Below, piece after piece: positions 34,230-48,837 of a stretch of 64,000 nucleotides of DNA. The stretch is from Mactra quadrangularis. Lineage: Eukaryota > Mollusca > Bivalvia > Venerida > Mactridae. The stretch is from NCBI GenBank assembly GCA_025267735.1, contig CM046301.1, positions 58,919,872-58,983,871 on the forward strand. The letters run 5' to 3'. A program made the translations under genes and the position numbers. Positions within the stretch are counted from its first letter, which is position 1, and each line of letters opens with the position of its first letter. The notes below the pieces were generated by a model. That model saw only the letters and a program-made list of their open reading frames with translations. It was not told the DNA's origin and did not search any database.

Positions 34230-36299
34230 AGGCTTGAGCATGCTGAGGTCAACTGGAAAGAAGGCTGACTAATAAAAAGTCATTTATGATAACACTGTAT
34301 ATTTACGTTGTACAGATTGGCTGTAAAATTGACTAGTCTCTCTGTACATAAGGTAAATGGTGTTTATCTTATCATCATAGAACAAATCACAAATGGATAC
34401 AACTGCATACCATATAACTTGATGAGAATTACTTAATTAGCTTCTAGTTCTACATGTACTTTCTGTTTCAAATCAGGTAATTTTATTTTCACACAAATTA
34501 CATTCATGCTTTCATGATAATATGACTTGGCATTGAAATTAATTGTTTTTATTCTGTCATACATTTACACACTAGACAATGCCTGGGTTATTTGATTGCT
34601 CTAATTTCTTTACTATTACAGTTAAAAAAAAAGAAATGTTACAATATTTTTTGTGAATGATTCCATTTTACTCATTCTAAACAAGCTGTTTTTTTTGATA
34701 CTGTAAATAAGCAGAGCCTGCTCACATAACTGTATGGACAATGTTTTGCAAGAATTAGCCTTTCTATACATATATTTATATATATATAGTCCACTAGGGT
34801 TTGAGATCTGTAATGCTTGATAAATATGTAATAGTAGGAAAACAACCTAAATGAATATAACACAGACAAATTAAATGCTCATCCTGCTAGTCTGCTACAA
34901 ATATGCTGAAATGAATAGCTGGTATTGAAGCCATGGTCAGGTGAAATACCAATTATTCTCTTTTAATCAGGTTTCACCTACATGTACATAATGTTTTTGA
35001 ATAATGTACGATTCTGTACTATTCTGAATAGTCTATGCATAATAACTTATATTGAATATATAAACTTGCCAAAAGGTTTGTGGAATGTTGCTTGTCCTTG
35101 GGTAAAACTGAATGAGTCAATCAAGTTTTTCTAATCATCATACAAATTAATATAATCTGATACTTTCAATGAGTGTATTACACTTATGATGTAATAATGT
35201 ACAGGAATTTAGTCTATGGTTTTAGTAGTTTAAAATACAGAATCAATTTGTAATGTTATATACATCATGATGAATAGTTATACCAAAGATCAGTGTATAC
35301 TTTATATTCTATCCATTTGCATATGCATTTTCATGTGTAAATAACATTTATTTGGACAATCTTGATAATAATATGACATGGAAGGCAAAAGTATGGCTGG
35401 TAGAACAGTCTTTGCTTCATGCTTTTACTTGTATTTAAAGCTGGATGAAAGTCTATCTTGGTATCATACAGTTGTTGCATGCTGTCAAAAAGTCATATGA
35501 ACTGATACGTCTGAACACATGGATGAACTTGATGATTATATCACCTTCATTATATCTTACTTTATACATATCATGAAACTGATGCATGAAAAATGTAACT
35601 TCTTAGAAGTGATAAACAATTCCTGCAAGACCTTTGCATTAGATATTGTTTTTCTGTCATGTAGTTTTTAAAGTGATAGTTTTCAGTTACTCTCTTCAGT
35701 ACATTGTACTACATTTTAATGATTATGACAATAAAAATGATTGTGCTACTTTGGCCTCTGTACCAGAATCTAATATTAAAGCTTGTTCAGCAGCAATAGG
35801 TACATTCATGATTAAAAAAACTTTGTTATGATTAACTTCCTTTTGTGATGATGTTTGTATTATTTTGTTGCTCACATTGTAAGCTGGTGGGTTTATACCA
35901 ACATATTTCTGTTACCATTAAAATGGAACTTATACTTGACAACCTTGAGCAATAATTGTATCCTTTCAAATCCAATCCTGAAAATGCTTTAATGTGTTGA
36001 TGGCATAACTGTGCTACACTTATAAAAAGAAAAGTGAACACAGATTTCTAAATTTTTTAATTACATTATTTACTTTATCTCCATATTCAGTCATCTATTT
36101 CTAAAAAGACAATATATATATATTCATACATATGAGAAAATATATATGAGTTAGCCATACTAGAGGCCTACAAGCAGTATTATGCAACGACATATTCTAA
36201 TTTTGGATTGTATTTTACTAATTATGTTTTCATAGTAACCACTCATTTTTAGACATGAATGATATTAATAATTATGATGTAATATAATTGATGTAATAC
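34230..36299. other. Gene-free AT-rich stretch (about 2 kb)
   Basis: No gene or clear repeat was seen. Base composition is AT-rich with many short poly-T and ATATAT runs. Confidence 0.4.
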
Positions 36300-36492
36300 T
36301 TAGCACACTGCTGTAAATGTGAAATTATGTAGCATCAAATGGGTGAGGTATACAAAAATAGAGTCTGTACATATGTTTAAAATGCTGGGTATTATGGCAT
36401 TTTTACATAAATTCCCAGTTTCACTTGATATTTTATATATTTTTACCTCAAAATCATTAATCTTTAGAATTTCTTCAAACATTATGTAATGT
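36300..36492 (+). repeat. Diverged outlying copy of the 171 bp satellite unit
   Basis: Shared words in order with the array: TACAAAAATAGAGTCTG, AATGCTGGGTATTATGG, AAATTCCCAGTTTCACTT, TTTTTACCTCAAAATCATTA, and GAATTTCTTCAAACATTATG. It is separated from the array by a foldback insertion. Confidence 0.7.
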
Positions 36493-36504
36493 GAAGTAAC
36501 AGGG

Positions 36505-36645
36505 GTGGATTCTAGGGGGTCTAAACTTTTTCAGGATCCCCCTGACCCCCCACTGGATCCGCTTATGAGTACATATCAAACAATGAGGTACATAGGCAGA
36601 CCTAGCGGGAGTGAGTCAGGGTTTTCGGACCCCCCTAGAATTTCC
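36505..36645. repeat. Foldback insertion with GGGGGTC / GACCCCCC ends
   Basis: GGATTCTAGGGGGTC on the left and GACCCCCCTAGAATTTCC on the right are near reverse complements, flanking an interior that also has CCCCCTGACCCCCC. It lies between the outlying satellite unit and the main array. Confidence 0.6.
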
Positions 36646-36807
36646 AAACTGTACCTGTCTATAAGTGTATATGTTGGCTTTATGTCATTTTTAAGTAGCT
36701 TCATAGATTTAATGTTTAAGTAATTTTTATCATTAATTATTATATTATTATGTAGAAAGTGTATATTGTGGTAGTGGTTCAAAAGTTTGGACAATTTTTT
36801 TCTTATA

Positions 36808-37640
36808 GAATTCTTTCAAACATTTTATAATATGTGGTACTTATCAAAGAGGTGATGTGCACAAAAAATAGAGTCTGAATGATGAAAATGTTGGGAATTA
36901 TGGAATTATTCCAGAAATACCCAGTCTTACTTCATATTTTACTGCTTTTTACCTAAATTCTAAAAAAATTATTCATTTAGAATTCTTTCAAACATTTTAT
37001 AAAATGTGGTACTTATCAAAGTGGTGATGTATACAAAAAATACAATCTGAATGATGAAAATGTTGGGAATTATGGAATTATTCCAGAAATACCCAGTTTT
37101 GCTTCATATTTTACTGCTTTTTACCTAAATTCTAAAAAATTATTCATTTAGAATTCTTTCAAACATTTTATAATATGTGGTACTTATCAAAGTGGTGATG
37201 TATACAAAAAATACAATCTGAATGATGAAAATGTTGGGAATTATGGAATTATTCCAGAAATACCCAGTTTTGCTCCATATTTTACTGCTTTTTACCTAAA
37301 TTCTAAAAAATTATTCATTTAGAATTCTTTCAAACATTTTATAATATGTGGTACTTATCAAAGTGGTGATGTATACAAAAAATACAATCTGAATGATGAA
37401 AATGTTGGGAATTATGGAATTATTCCAGAAATACCCAGTTTTGCTTCATATTTTACTGCTTTTTACCTAAATTCTAAAAAATTATTCATTTAGAATTCTT
37501 TCAAACATTTTATAATATGTGGTACTTATCAAAGTGGTGATGTGTTAAAAAATAGAGTCTGTATGATTTAAAAGCTCTGAGTTATGGAATTATTCCCAAA
37601 ATTCCCAATCTCTCTACCTATTTTACAGCTTTTTTTTATA
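36808..37640 (+). repeat. 171 bp tandem satellite, about five units
   Basis: GAATTC marks each unit at 36808, 36980, 37151, 37322 and 37493, so the periods are 172, 171, 171 and 171. The three central units are almost identical. The first and last carry matching variants (AATAGAGTCTG in place of AATACAATCTG) and the last decays after about 37,620. Homogenised centre and diverged edges are expected of unequal exchange. Confidence 0.95.
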
Positions 37641-38119
37641 AAAAAAATCCCAAATAAAGCCAATAAAATCACGTAAATTTATGTTCCCATAAGTGACTTA
37701 GGTGTAAATATTTGGTTAAGCTTTAATATGTTGAAAACAATTATTCCTGTAAATATTTATGCATAAAAATGAAATAAGATATAGAAGAAACACACTTTTA
37801 TATAGAGTAGAACTTTATGGTTGCTATGGCAACATAAATAACTGAAAAGTGCATTTAACTATTGTTTTGTAAAATTTAGACTTGCACATTTATTTTTCCA
37901 CCAAAACAATTTAAATTGTTGATTAGGCCATTTTTGCCCCAAAGTGAACCATGTCCTTTGACGATATGTGTTTTTTTTGTCGCGGTAATTACTACCCTTC
38001 AAGCCAGTCAACTAGTATGTTAACATTATCATATCTCGAAAAGCTATTGTTTTCTTTAATCGTTTTTCCTTTCGAAATAAAATATTTCGTTTAATAAATT
38101 ATTATTTATATAATACAAA
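37641..38119. other. Gene-free stretch preceding copy B
   Basis: A segment at 37,975-38,085 resembles 50,275-50,370, after the end of copy B. Otherwise nothing was seen. Confidence 0.4.
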
Positions 38120-39590
38120 TGTCACAGACCCATATATTAATGTACTTGATTTACTTTGCAAAGACGTGTATTGACAAGAATCTTCCATGACTGTTGCTAT
38201 TAAAAGCTATGTTCATACCGGAATTGTTTTATAAACAAGTTTGTGATATACTATATAATACCACGTACGCTAGATATACACAAAAATAACGTCTTTGTTC
38301 ATTTACCGATTACATTGTGAAAAATTCTGTCATCAATATTCATAATATGTCCTTGAATTTTGCTCGTAATGAGATATGCTTGGTCAAAAACAATTATTTT
38401 TTGTCAAAACCATGTATTGGCATGTTTAATAATTGGTTTAATTAATAGTTGTAATACAACAAACCTACAATCCGATAGTAAATATCCACATTGTCCTATA
38501 ACTAAGATGTTAGGTTGTTTTCCACACAAACGTTTATAACAGGTTTTTACACACCAATTCACATAAGACATATACTAAATAATATGATGAAATGTGAATA
38601 GAAATTGCCCATGTCTATCTACTGAGTCTGTAATGCTAAATAAGAGTATTAACAGTGACTTTGCAATTTTCTAGCAAATATTGTGTTTTTGCTTCTATAA
38701 GTTTTTTTTGAAACTATTGACACTTACACTTGATGAGGAATTTTGCATACCCCTGAATTTTTAATTTGCTATGTATAACACCCTAAATTGGGTATAAATA
38801 TAACTGATCTTTATTTGTAACCCATGGGGATAACAGAATAGTTTATATTTACATTTAATTTGTATGTAAATGACATTCCAGTTTCTTTAGTACAAGTCAG
38901 CAGCATTGATCTACTTTCGGCACAATTTTATGACAAGTTTTGTTTGGAAATAATAGTTGTTAGAACGAAAATGGTTTACATAATGTAAGTGATGCATTTC
39001 CATTAGTCTTAGTGTTGCTGGTACATGTATAATCTTGTGACAGAACAATTTGTTGATTCAGTGGAGAATTATTGTTAAGACAAAAAAGCGGACCTCTTTA
39101 ATTATTGTAAAAGAATCATTCATGTATCAAATGTAGTTACAGTTTTAGGTCTTAAAAGCTTAATTGTGGAAGAAAATGGTCTATTTATTAAGATCATTCA
39201 CTGTAAAGACCCCTTAATTTTGACAGTCCTAATAGCAAAACATAAAAGTATAATCAAACATAAATTTCAAAAGACCTTTAATTGACGAGTATAACATCAA
39301 CTCAATTACACCAGGAGCACCAAACGAAGTGGATACATACTGTAGTGAAGTCGATCAAAGAAGCCAATTAATGAAATCTCAGTAAATGATATCTATCATA
39401 TAAAATATATTAACTTTTATTTCACTCTTCTGTTCATTAAAACACAGACCCTTTCTCATTCTGTTTGTCTTTATATGTTGGGACTTTAACGTTATTGCGA
39501 AGCCATTGATGGTCGCTTTATCTTAAAAATTTACCACTTATGCATTAATTTTTTTAATCCAAGTTCAAGTATCGTATTTCCTCGTAGACT

Positions 39591-39941
39591 AACGATGAGA
39601 ATAAGCCACCCGGCTAGCGCAGTTGGAAGCACGCAAGTCTACTGATCGAGGGGTCGTGGGTTCGATTCCCGGGCGGGGCATACTTTCGTAGAGTTTGGTC
39701 ATGAAATTATTTCTACGGCCATTCTCCCTCCTATCAATGATTATTATAATTTAATTATGTAGGGCAGTTGTCAGTCACTGACGAAAGTATGTGCTTAGTA
39801 GTTGGTTAACAGCTAAATCTAGAGATTTAGCCTTTCCAGGAGAAGTGAGTAAGTTGACTGACCGCCGTTATATGACCTATACAAATGTGTTGCTACGGCG
39901 TTAAACCCAACAAATAAAACAAACAAACAAACGATGGGAAT
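39591..39941 (+). mobile_element. SINE-1 family, full length, 12 bp target duplication, private to copy B
   Basis: The head includes CGGCTAGCGCAGTTGGAAG and an intact B box GGTTCGATTCCCGG. The body and the tail (GACCGCCGTTATATGACCTA, ACGGCGTTAAACCCAACAAA, CAAA repeats) are complete. The flanks are AACGATGAGAAT and AACGATGGGAAT. Copy A has the single empty site near 23,032. It is the best-preserved SINE-1 copy in the window. Confidence 0.93.
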
Positions 39942-40237
39942 GATGGGGAAATGGACAACGATGCTCACATTGGTGAAGGGAATAATAGAAACAATGTTTT
40001 TTTTCTTGTTCTTGTACAATTAATCAGAAATTAATCGACTTGACTGTGTCTATATAACATGGAAATCGTTTATACTTCAGCTTTTCTGTTATGCCATTAG
40101 AATTTCAAATGACAGCGGTTAATGTTTTTTTGCAAAATGACATTCGCAATAAATGGTAATTTATTTTGAAAAATATTTTCCAGGTGACTTTGCTATTTAT
40201 ATTAGCAATTATACAATAGCGTCTTATACCATTTTCC

Positions 40238-41090
40238 TCACAAATTGTGCACAAGATATCACTGATTGGATGAACAGAAATAAACTTAAGATGAATGCAT
40301 CTAAAACTGAATTTATTATGTTCGGTAACCGCCACCAATTTAAGAAATGTAGTACCAACGAAATTGACGTTTGTGGAGATAAGATCACGGTGCAAGAGTT
40401 CATCAGATACTTAGGTGCGTTCTTGATCAAACATTGAACGTTATAGAGCATGTGAAACCCAAGTGCAAATTGGCAGTGGTCTACTATTTTAAGATTTAAA
40501 GTATCCGTAAATTTCTTACAAAAGATACAGTTGCAGTGTTGGTTCTGTCAATGGTAATTTCCCATTTAGATTGTTGTAATACAATCCTCTATGTTATTAC
40601 TCAGAGTGAATTAGATAAATTGCAACGCGTCCAGAATATGTGTGCCAAGTTAGTACTTGGTCGTAACAGACTTGACACCTCTAAACATGCATTGTTTGGT
40701 TTACATTGGCTGCCTGTAAAACAAAGATTTGAATTTAAAATATTGACATATATGTTTAACTGCTCAGTTGGAAAAGCTCCTGAGTATCTGATGGATCGCA
40801 TCGTCAGTTGGTTGCTATGTGGTTCCTCATACATGTAATAGAAAAACATTTAATGTCTGAGGGATTAAACAGCAGGTCCACAGCTTTGAAAAGATCTTCC
40901 TCTCGGGTTGAGACAAAGTAATTCTATCGATGTTTTCAAAAAAAGACTAAAATCTCATTTATTTCAAAGATATTTTCAATAGTTAATCATGTATAAATTG
41001 AAACTATGTTTAATATGTGTTGTAAGTGTAAACGCCATGGAATATGTTTCTGTAACGTAGAGAAATAAGAAAAAAAAAACAAATTTCAAG
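40238..41090 (+). pseudogene. LINE reverse transcriptase C-terminal fragment (L2/CR1-like), broken, private to copy B
   Basis: The 3' end of a non-LTR retrotransposon. Readable in order are DWMNRNKLKMNASKTEFIMF (after the missing catalytic palm), then RYLGAFL, a frameshifted stretch, FLTKDTVAVLVL, SMVISHLDCCNTILY, KLQRVQNMCAKLVLGRNR, LHWLPVKQRFEFKILTYM, and GKAPEYLMDRIV. These are the thumb/connection motifs usual in CR1/L2-type elements. Frame breaks near 40,437-40,500 and after 40,838 leave it non-functional. The tail near 41,010-41,090 ends in an A-run. The catalytic FADD motif is absent because of 5' truncation. Confidence 0.85.
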
Positions 41091-43061
41091 TTTTAATTTT
41101 ATAATCCCTGTTATGTGTTTTGTTTTGTCCCTGACAACAATTGACATTCTTTTACAACATAGTATAACTTATTAAATTTCGTTTTATTAGAAAGAATCAT
41201 ATCCTACCTTTGGCGTTACTATATTGAACGGCTAAAACAATAACTTAAACAATAAAAATAAATATGTGAGAGCGTTTTGCTTGTCATCATAACACAGACT
41301 TAATTACATTTTTTTATCTTTTAAGCCAACTTATGTTTAGCTCATAAAAATGCTGTGACGTTTCGTTAACATTGACTGTTTATAACCCAAAAGCCTTCTA
41401 GAGCTTAATAATGTAATTCAGATGAAGTTGATTTTCTATCACAAGACTTCGTCTTACACATATTGTGATCAAGCTATTATTTTAAGTATATTGACTACCT
41501 AATTCTACTTGTTTCGATCTACTTTTACTTTGAAATGCAATACATTTGTTTAACAATACCATATTTGATCCATGATTTCACATATTAATAAATTATTTTT
41601 CATTGGAGATGTTTGAAATAAATGAATGTATATTTTTTGCAGTGCATGTACAGTGTGACTTTTAATATCAGGGTTTTAATAAATGAAATGATCCCTTACT
41701 TAACTTTGCATGCATTGCTGTTTACTCTCCGATACGCCCATACGTTTTGTTTAAATAAGAATATGGCAGTTGTTCTTCTATCTTTCTGTGTTTAATGTTC
41801 GTTCTGTAACTAAGAAGCTCTATTAATAACTCAGACCAGCGTGAGTTGTAAATTTCTAATGGAATGCATAAACCAAATAAAATGTATTTAAACGTCGTGC
41901 TAATAACTATGTGAAAGTTGATTATTACCGTCGCAGAATAATTTCTCTTCGGTATTAGCGAATGACTTTTTTTGAGAAAAAAAATTAAGCTTACCACATG
42001 CCTGTAGGAATTTTGATTGCACTTCACTTGCAACAGTATGACATAATGTAAAACCCTTAGCTAGCGGCGTTTATTTAGCAGAAGTTGATTTACTTCTTGA
42101 AGTTTCCTGTATTTCTAATAGATTACGTTTACAACCGAGGCATTGGCAATTGATGCAATTTTCCAACATAGTTGAGACGTGCCGTCATGTATTAAACGTA
42201 TGTTCATAAAACTAACTCACCTTTTTATTAGTTAGCATTAGATTTACATAGAACAATAATACAGTAGTTTATTTCTTCATTCCCTTTGAAGGCATCATTA
42301 ATAATATACGGCACTGCATGTGATAATGTGCCAAAAACTGAGTTTAATCAAATGATACAGACATTCATATTGCAGAAATGGCACTATAATTAAATATCAG
42401 AGCAATGACATAGTGTCTATCTAGTAGAGGCATTACCAAACGGTCGGTGATACTGATTATGATATAATGTTGTTTTCTACCATCTTCAGTATTCCATATT
42501 CATTTTTATCACAACTGAAAGAAACAAACTTGACTTCTATTAATCATTGGGTTTGTTATTCGTGTTTTTAACGATAGTTTAATGACGGGTTCAAGTTCCA
42601 GCCGGAGATAAGAACATGTCGATTCTTTGTGAAAAAGAAAGCAAGTATTCGAAAAAGAGGTGCACAGGAAAAAAGCTTTTTTGGTAAGGGGTGCAGTCAT
42701 ATTAATCTCCTTAAGATCATTCAATTTTATTGTCATTACTTCCAAGTTCAAGTTTGAGAAGACAATATATCATTGTTTACTTTACTCATAATGCATGCAA
42801 TTGAAACACTATTTAATCTTTACATTTCATTTGTGAGAAATTTCATTTGCAAAATCGATAGTCAATAAATTTAAATTATTCAATATCAGGTTTAAAACTT
42901 TTTTGTCATTTCATATCGAAAAGGAACATGTACTGTTTTGAAAAAGCAAACTACAAAAATCCTCTAACAACATCAATATCAACGACATTTTTAACAAAGT
43001 TTTGAAATTTCATATAGTACAACATAAATTGTGAATGCGTTAAGGAACTTTTGGAGGGCAG

Positions 43062-43110
43062 TGTATACCCTAAATCTATGTGTTGATAACGGCGTTGAAT
43101 CCAATTAAAA
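43062..43110 (+). repeat. SINE 3' tail relic in copy B (pre-duplication)
   Basis: The tail word order CCTAAATCTATGTGTTGAT then AACGGCGTTGAATCC resembles the SINE-3 3' end. A more degraded version sits at the matching place in copy A. Confidence 0.5.
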
Positions 43111-46100
43111 CTAAACAATCTAAAACATGTTAAATTGCTTTTTTATTATTCACTGCATATTAAATGATCCTGGAAACATGATTCATTCGTAATTGGTATC
43201 ACCTCCGGCTGCCTTGCGTCATGTAATGTTATGACTTCAGGAATGAATTATCATTAACCCGCTGCACGTGGGAAAACAGTTGCAATTTATGATTTCTGTT
43301 TCTTTCATTTAATTCTTCTTAACTTGATATTAAATGATTTAAGCATAAATGCATGCTGGTAATTGAGGTATAAACATCACGTTAAGTTGAACTTTATTAA
43401 CTGGAGATCTTTTGTGCTGTCTTTGTCTGTGATTTTGTGTATTATAAAAAACAGTCAAGAAATATTGGATTTCAACAACTTTAGTAAAACCAGACTATAT
43501 GTCTATAAAAATTTTGTCATTTGTTTAATATTTTATCTAAATTGATAAACGCTATTGATATGAGAGGTACATTTTTATGTATAGCTTGACCGAGTGAAGC
43601 TCCGACTTACACAAGGCTTTCTTCGAATTACATTTACAACCTTCGACAGGAAATATTTCATATAATTTTGCCTGGCCAAAAGTAATAATAACACTCGTTA
43701 AAATGTTTTAATAGCAAAATAATTGTGAAATGCTCTATTTGAGAAAATCCTTATTCAATACTTCCGACACAAGCAAAAACGTTGGCCGATTTTGGCCTAG
43801 ACGTCCTTGAACATTAAACGTTCGAATAAATTAGGTTTATTTTTTGCTGTAGACTTCTCTATGTGAATAATTGTCCGCATTAGACAGTTTCATATAAAAC
43901 CATGATGTAGAAAAAATCGATAAATTTGTTTTATAAGTTGCAGTCTTGTCATTTTTCAATCTTTACGACATTTCATACAGTCATAATCTCCGATATTCAG
44001 ACAAGGACATTAATTATTCAATTTACCAACTTTCTAACATTTATAACTAAGTGCAATTGGACTTTTAATTACTAAAATCAATGTGTATAGGGACAATTTA
44101 AACGTGATCAAGGTTTCAAATTTATAACTAAGCCATAATAGGTAATCATTGGGGGAAAACGTTTATGCAGTGATAAGAGATAATATTACAAAAACATAAA
44201 CAAGAACAAACGACAGAAATCGTAGCCGACTTTATGAGAGTGGTTTAACAAACGATCAAGATATAAAGATTCAAACGTAATAAACAAATGACATTATTAA
44301 TAAATGCATGAGCGTTATAGGCAGTGATAATAGATTGTATGTTGAATTAATATACGGTGAGAAATAATTAAATACCAATTCTGTTTTATTTCCTTATATC
44401 AACGTGTGTCGTATAAATGATCAGAAGTAATACCCATGCTGTACAAAATTTATGTACATAATTATTGAAGCGCCAATAGTGATTGCTAATCGTGTATTGA
44501 ATTGTTTTTTATGCTAAAATCTATTCACAAGGAATCGTCGTTTATAACAAACCAAACCAAATGGAACTGAATCAAAGCACAGGCTGGCATGTCCTATTCG
44601 TATTTGCATATTTAATAACGAATTATTTGTCTCCTTTTGACAAAATGTGCGACATTTTTGTTATGTAAGTAATAAATTATTCACAAACTTGACTTCTAGT
44701 GTGAATGTTAACTGTTCAAGCATTTATTTGAAGATAATTATACAAGTTCAGCTTTGTCTGCGTCCTTTGCAGATATGTCTGCAACGTCTCAGTTAGAAAG
44801 AGATCTTAATACAGCCTACACACAACAAAGCAAACAAAATGCTTTATAAGTTTTAAATAAATGAGAGTTAAATCATGGTATTATCATGAAAAAGACAAAT
44901 GTGTATTATTTTACTTTTGAAGTCCATAGAGATATATATGAATTATGTGACATCTGTCAATTCATTGATTCAAAATGGTTCGAACGAACTAATTATTGAC
45001 ATGATATTGGTTATGTTTTACTTTTTTATATTGCCTCTGTGATAAAACGCTTTGAACGACGAATGGAAGGAAGTGTATTGACATATTGTGTACTTGTTTT
45101 ATTAACAGAAAACATAGATTATAGCTACGCTTGTTGATAAAAGATACACCAATGGCGAGATAACACACTGAATTAAATATACTCTAATTAAAAGCTACTC
45201 AAATAAATATGTTGTCAGCGGTACAGATAGCGACCTAGAGCTTATATCACATGGTCCAATAAATGTAAAAAGTAACAAGAATTTAATTAACTTGAAGAGT
45301 AGTGATATTGTATCCGACTTGATTCCCATGTAGTTCATTCTTAACATGAGATAATTACAAGATTCCATTTGATGCAGTGTTTTAATTTCATGCAGGCATG
45401 ATTACATTGAATTACATAATGAAGCTAATCTCACGACACCACATGACAATACTGTTCATTTTCACGCTTCAGTCATTTCAATGGAGAAGTTATATAATTG
45501 ATAAGAAGGACCTAATAAACCAGAAAATAATGAAATATTACCTTTTTGAAATTACTGTTTAAAAGTAATAGTGAGCACTGGGAATAACAAAAGATTGTTA
45601 TTTAATCTGATATTTTTTATAAGTGGGTATCGTCTGAAATAAATTTAACCATTCATATTCCGCTAAGTAATATTCTACCCTTATACAAATATGTATTGGC
45701 ATTGTCACGCGATCAATAAATAAAAGGTCGGACCACCCGGATCCAATCTCGCAATGTCATCTTCAATTTCAATATTAGTTTATCTGCATAACAAAGTATT
45801 GAAAGTATTAGTTTCCTAAAGAGAAGAATATTACTTGATATTAACGAAACAGTGATAACAGTACATTTACAAGTACGAGCTGTTATAAAAACAAAAGGTT
45901 AAACTAAGGTTTGAAATGGCTTTGTGCATTGATCTTGATAAAATCATTTCAACAGATTCTTTATAGTTTAGAATGCAAGGAGTACTAACTATTAAATGTA
46001 TATGTACTCTTACGTATCGAGAAAACTTGTTACGCCACTGCGACCTGACGTTATTTAACATGCACTCTCTTAATAACAAGTACAATTATCGTTTCAAGTG

Positions 46101-48837
46101 CACTTGTTGAGTATTTGATGTTCCGTTCAGACGAATTTTATTAATAAGCAATCGACTTTGTACTTTTGGATAATTTTCTACTAATGAGGGAGACAAAGAA
46201 GACATGATGAAGTTCTATATATTTAATGAAATGTTTAAGTCACAGACAAAGTCATCAGACTACTTATTGTCATTTTGCTGCTAGTCGTCCCTGACGTATT
46301 AGATTTCTGTACACAGTAAAAACTGTAATTAAGTTTAGGAAATAACTGAAGGAGTTTTGATTGCACTGGATTTGCGACAGTCTTTCTAAATCATAAATTC
46401 CATAGCTGTTTAGTTTATCAGATTGTTTACCACTCTGTGTGTCTTGTATGCAGCAAGGAATAGAATATACATTCGAAACATAAACGTGTATTTGTTTACA
46501 TTAGACATAAAAACTTTTTAACAACCGTGAATGTGTTAAAATAAAGCATGTGTAAGAAACACAAAACATTTCATACCTTTGTTTTCTAAGTTTAAGTTTG
46601 AAGTATTGAAGGATGTACACAAACTGAACAAACATATCTAATACAAATCAAACTTGTAGAGGATTACACGATATAAGTCAAAATTTACCATTTGGTAAAC
46701 TTCAATGCATGTGTCAGGTCGTCGCGTATAAATCTACAACAAGACAATAAGTATAGAAGCATAACATATTGATATGTGACCAATATCAATTTACCTTTGG
46801 ACATTGTCGATGAAAAATTCTTTTTTTCACAGTAACATTGCTGTTAAACGTGGCTATGGTAAATTATGTAAGTTTTTTTAAAAATGTTGCAGAATTTCAA
46901 ACAAATAGACAACGACAGCAAAACTTTGTATCCCTTTTGGCATTTCATACCGACAGACATTCTGAATTTGACGCAATTAGCACTGCCTGTTCAATGTTCC
47001 GCCATTATAGTTTTAATAACTGAAGTCGATTATTGTAGAGAAAGAAAAAAAAGTAAGAATCAATTATTAAATAGTTGACATGCTTTATTATTGAGAAATG
47101 GATTACCAAACGTTAGCGATTGAGTTTTTGGTAGTGATAAAGTAAGCAAGAAATTGATAATTAACAAACCTGTGAATAAAGTCAACGTAAGTAAGAAATC
47201 TCACTTACTTATGTTTTGAGAAATTAAGCGTGAAACGTAACGTAATTTAAAAGGAAGACAACTATGGATAAAAACCTTAACAGCATTTGGAATATAATGG
47301 TAGATTTCATCTTGGACATATGATATCATAACTTATTAACGTGGTTCGCTAGAGGTCTTCCCTTAACAATCTAAATACTGATGTACATAAATTGTATGTA
47401 TTGATAGTAAATACGTGATTGACAATTTTAACTTCCGTGTTTTGATAGTGATCGTTTTTAAGGAGGTGATAATAAATCATGACGCAATTATACTATTTTA
47501 TGCAATATTTAGTAAAATACTATAAATAATACTATAATACTGTACTATAAATTCTTGCAAATTGGTATTTTATTGATATAGTCTGCTGACATCTATTATT
47601 TGTCTATCACAAATTCGACTAGTAACCTTAGTTACACAATTTATTCAGCATAATTTAACAACGAGTGAACGTTCGCTTATTACAGACGGTAACTAATTGA
47701 ACGTAATAAAAGCTCCTGCAGACATGTCATTAACTACTCTTAATGCTGCATTCCGGATGATTTTAGAACTTATAAATTATTTAATGACAATACTTCTGAT
47801 GACATCGTGATTAACTAAATAATTTCTTTCATGCTAAAATTAAACAAGTATGTCTTATCATATTATAAATCTAGAAATAGCACGTTTCATTACAAAAACA
47901 AATACTAACAATGTCTTCACACAGACCATCAATTAACATTATTTAAATCCTATTTAACGGACTTGGGTTTTCCAATAACAGAAATTTTCTTAATGTCAAT
48001 TTCATTTAGAATTTAAGAGTTTCATTCTTTGCAAAATATTAATCAATTGCCAGGTAAAACGACTCATTATTTACGTAAACTATGTCTTTTATAGCGAATC
48101 ATTGCTAAATAGTCCCTAAATTCAACAAAACATTGTAATGTACATGTTTTAAAATAGCAAATGTTTACAAGGGATAATGCCTAGTTTGAAACAGTGTATA
48201 TTTAAAGTAGCGTTTCTTAGTAAAATGCAATCATCTGAAAAAAAACTATTAAGAAGCTTATGAAAAAAATAATAAATCAGCAGACTGTGTTTGTTGACAT
48301 TAGTTCTATACATGTCACACTACTTACAGCTGCAAGTTACTTCATTAGAATGAATGTAAGAGCATCAAAAGAAGACATACCTTAGGTTAATATCGTGCTA
48401 CTATTGTTTGAAATGGCAAAAAATGTAAAAGTGTATGGTTCATTAACCGATTATAAAATTCAATCTTAAAGTAATTTCAAGATAAATAACCCAAAGCTTG
48501 TGTTATCATTGAAATGTTAAGCATCCATGTAGACATGACAGTATTTTTAGAGAGATTGACGTTAATAACCCGATTAATAACCCGTATATTGACAGACAAT
48601 CCTAGCTCGTATGTAATGATAAACATTTTGTTTACTAAAAAAGCCTACTTATCTATTTAAGGTCTTTTGTCAGAACGATATTTTGATATGACATATTGTG
48701 GAATTGAAATTGTCGTTGAACATAAATATTTTTTGAAATATCAGGTATGCGTTCATACTATGACACTATGTTTAATTTTTATTCTAAAAGAGAAACGAGT
48801 CGACAAAGTAATAAAATAATCCCAAAGAAGTGGAGTG

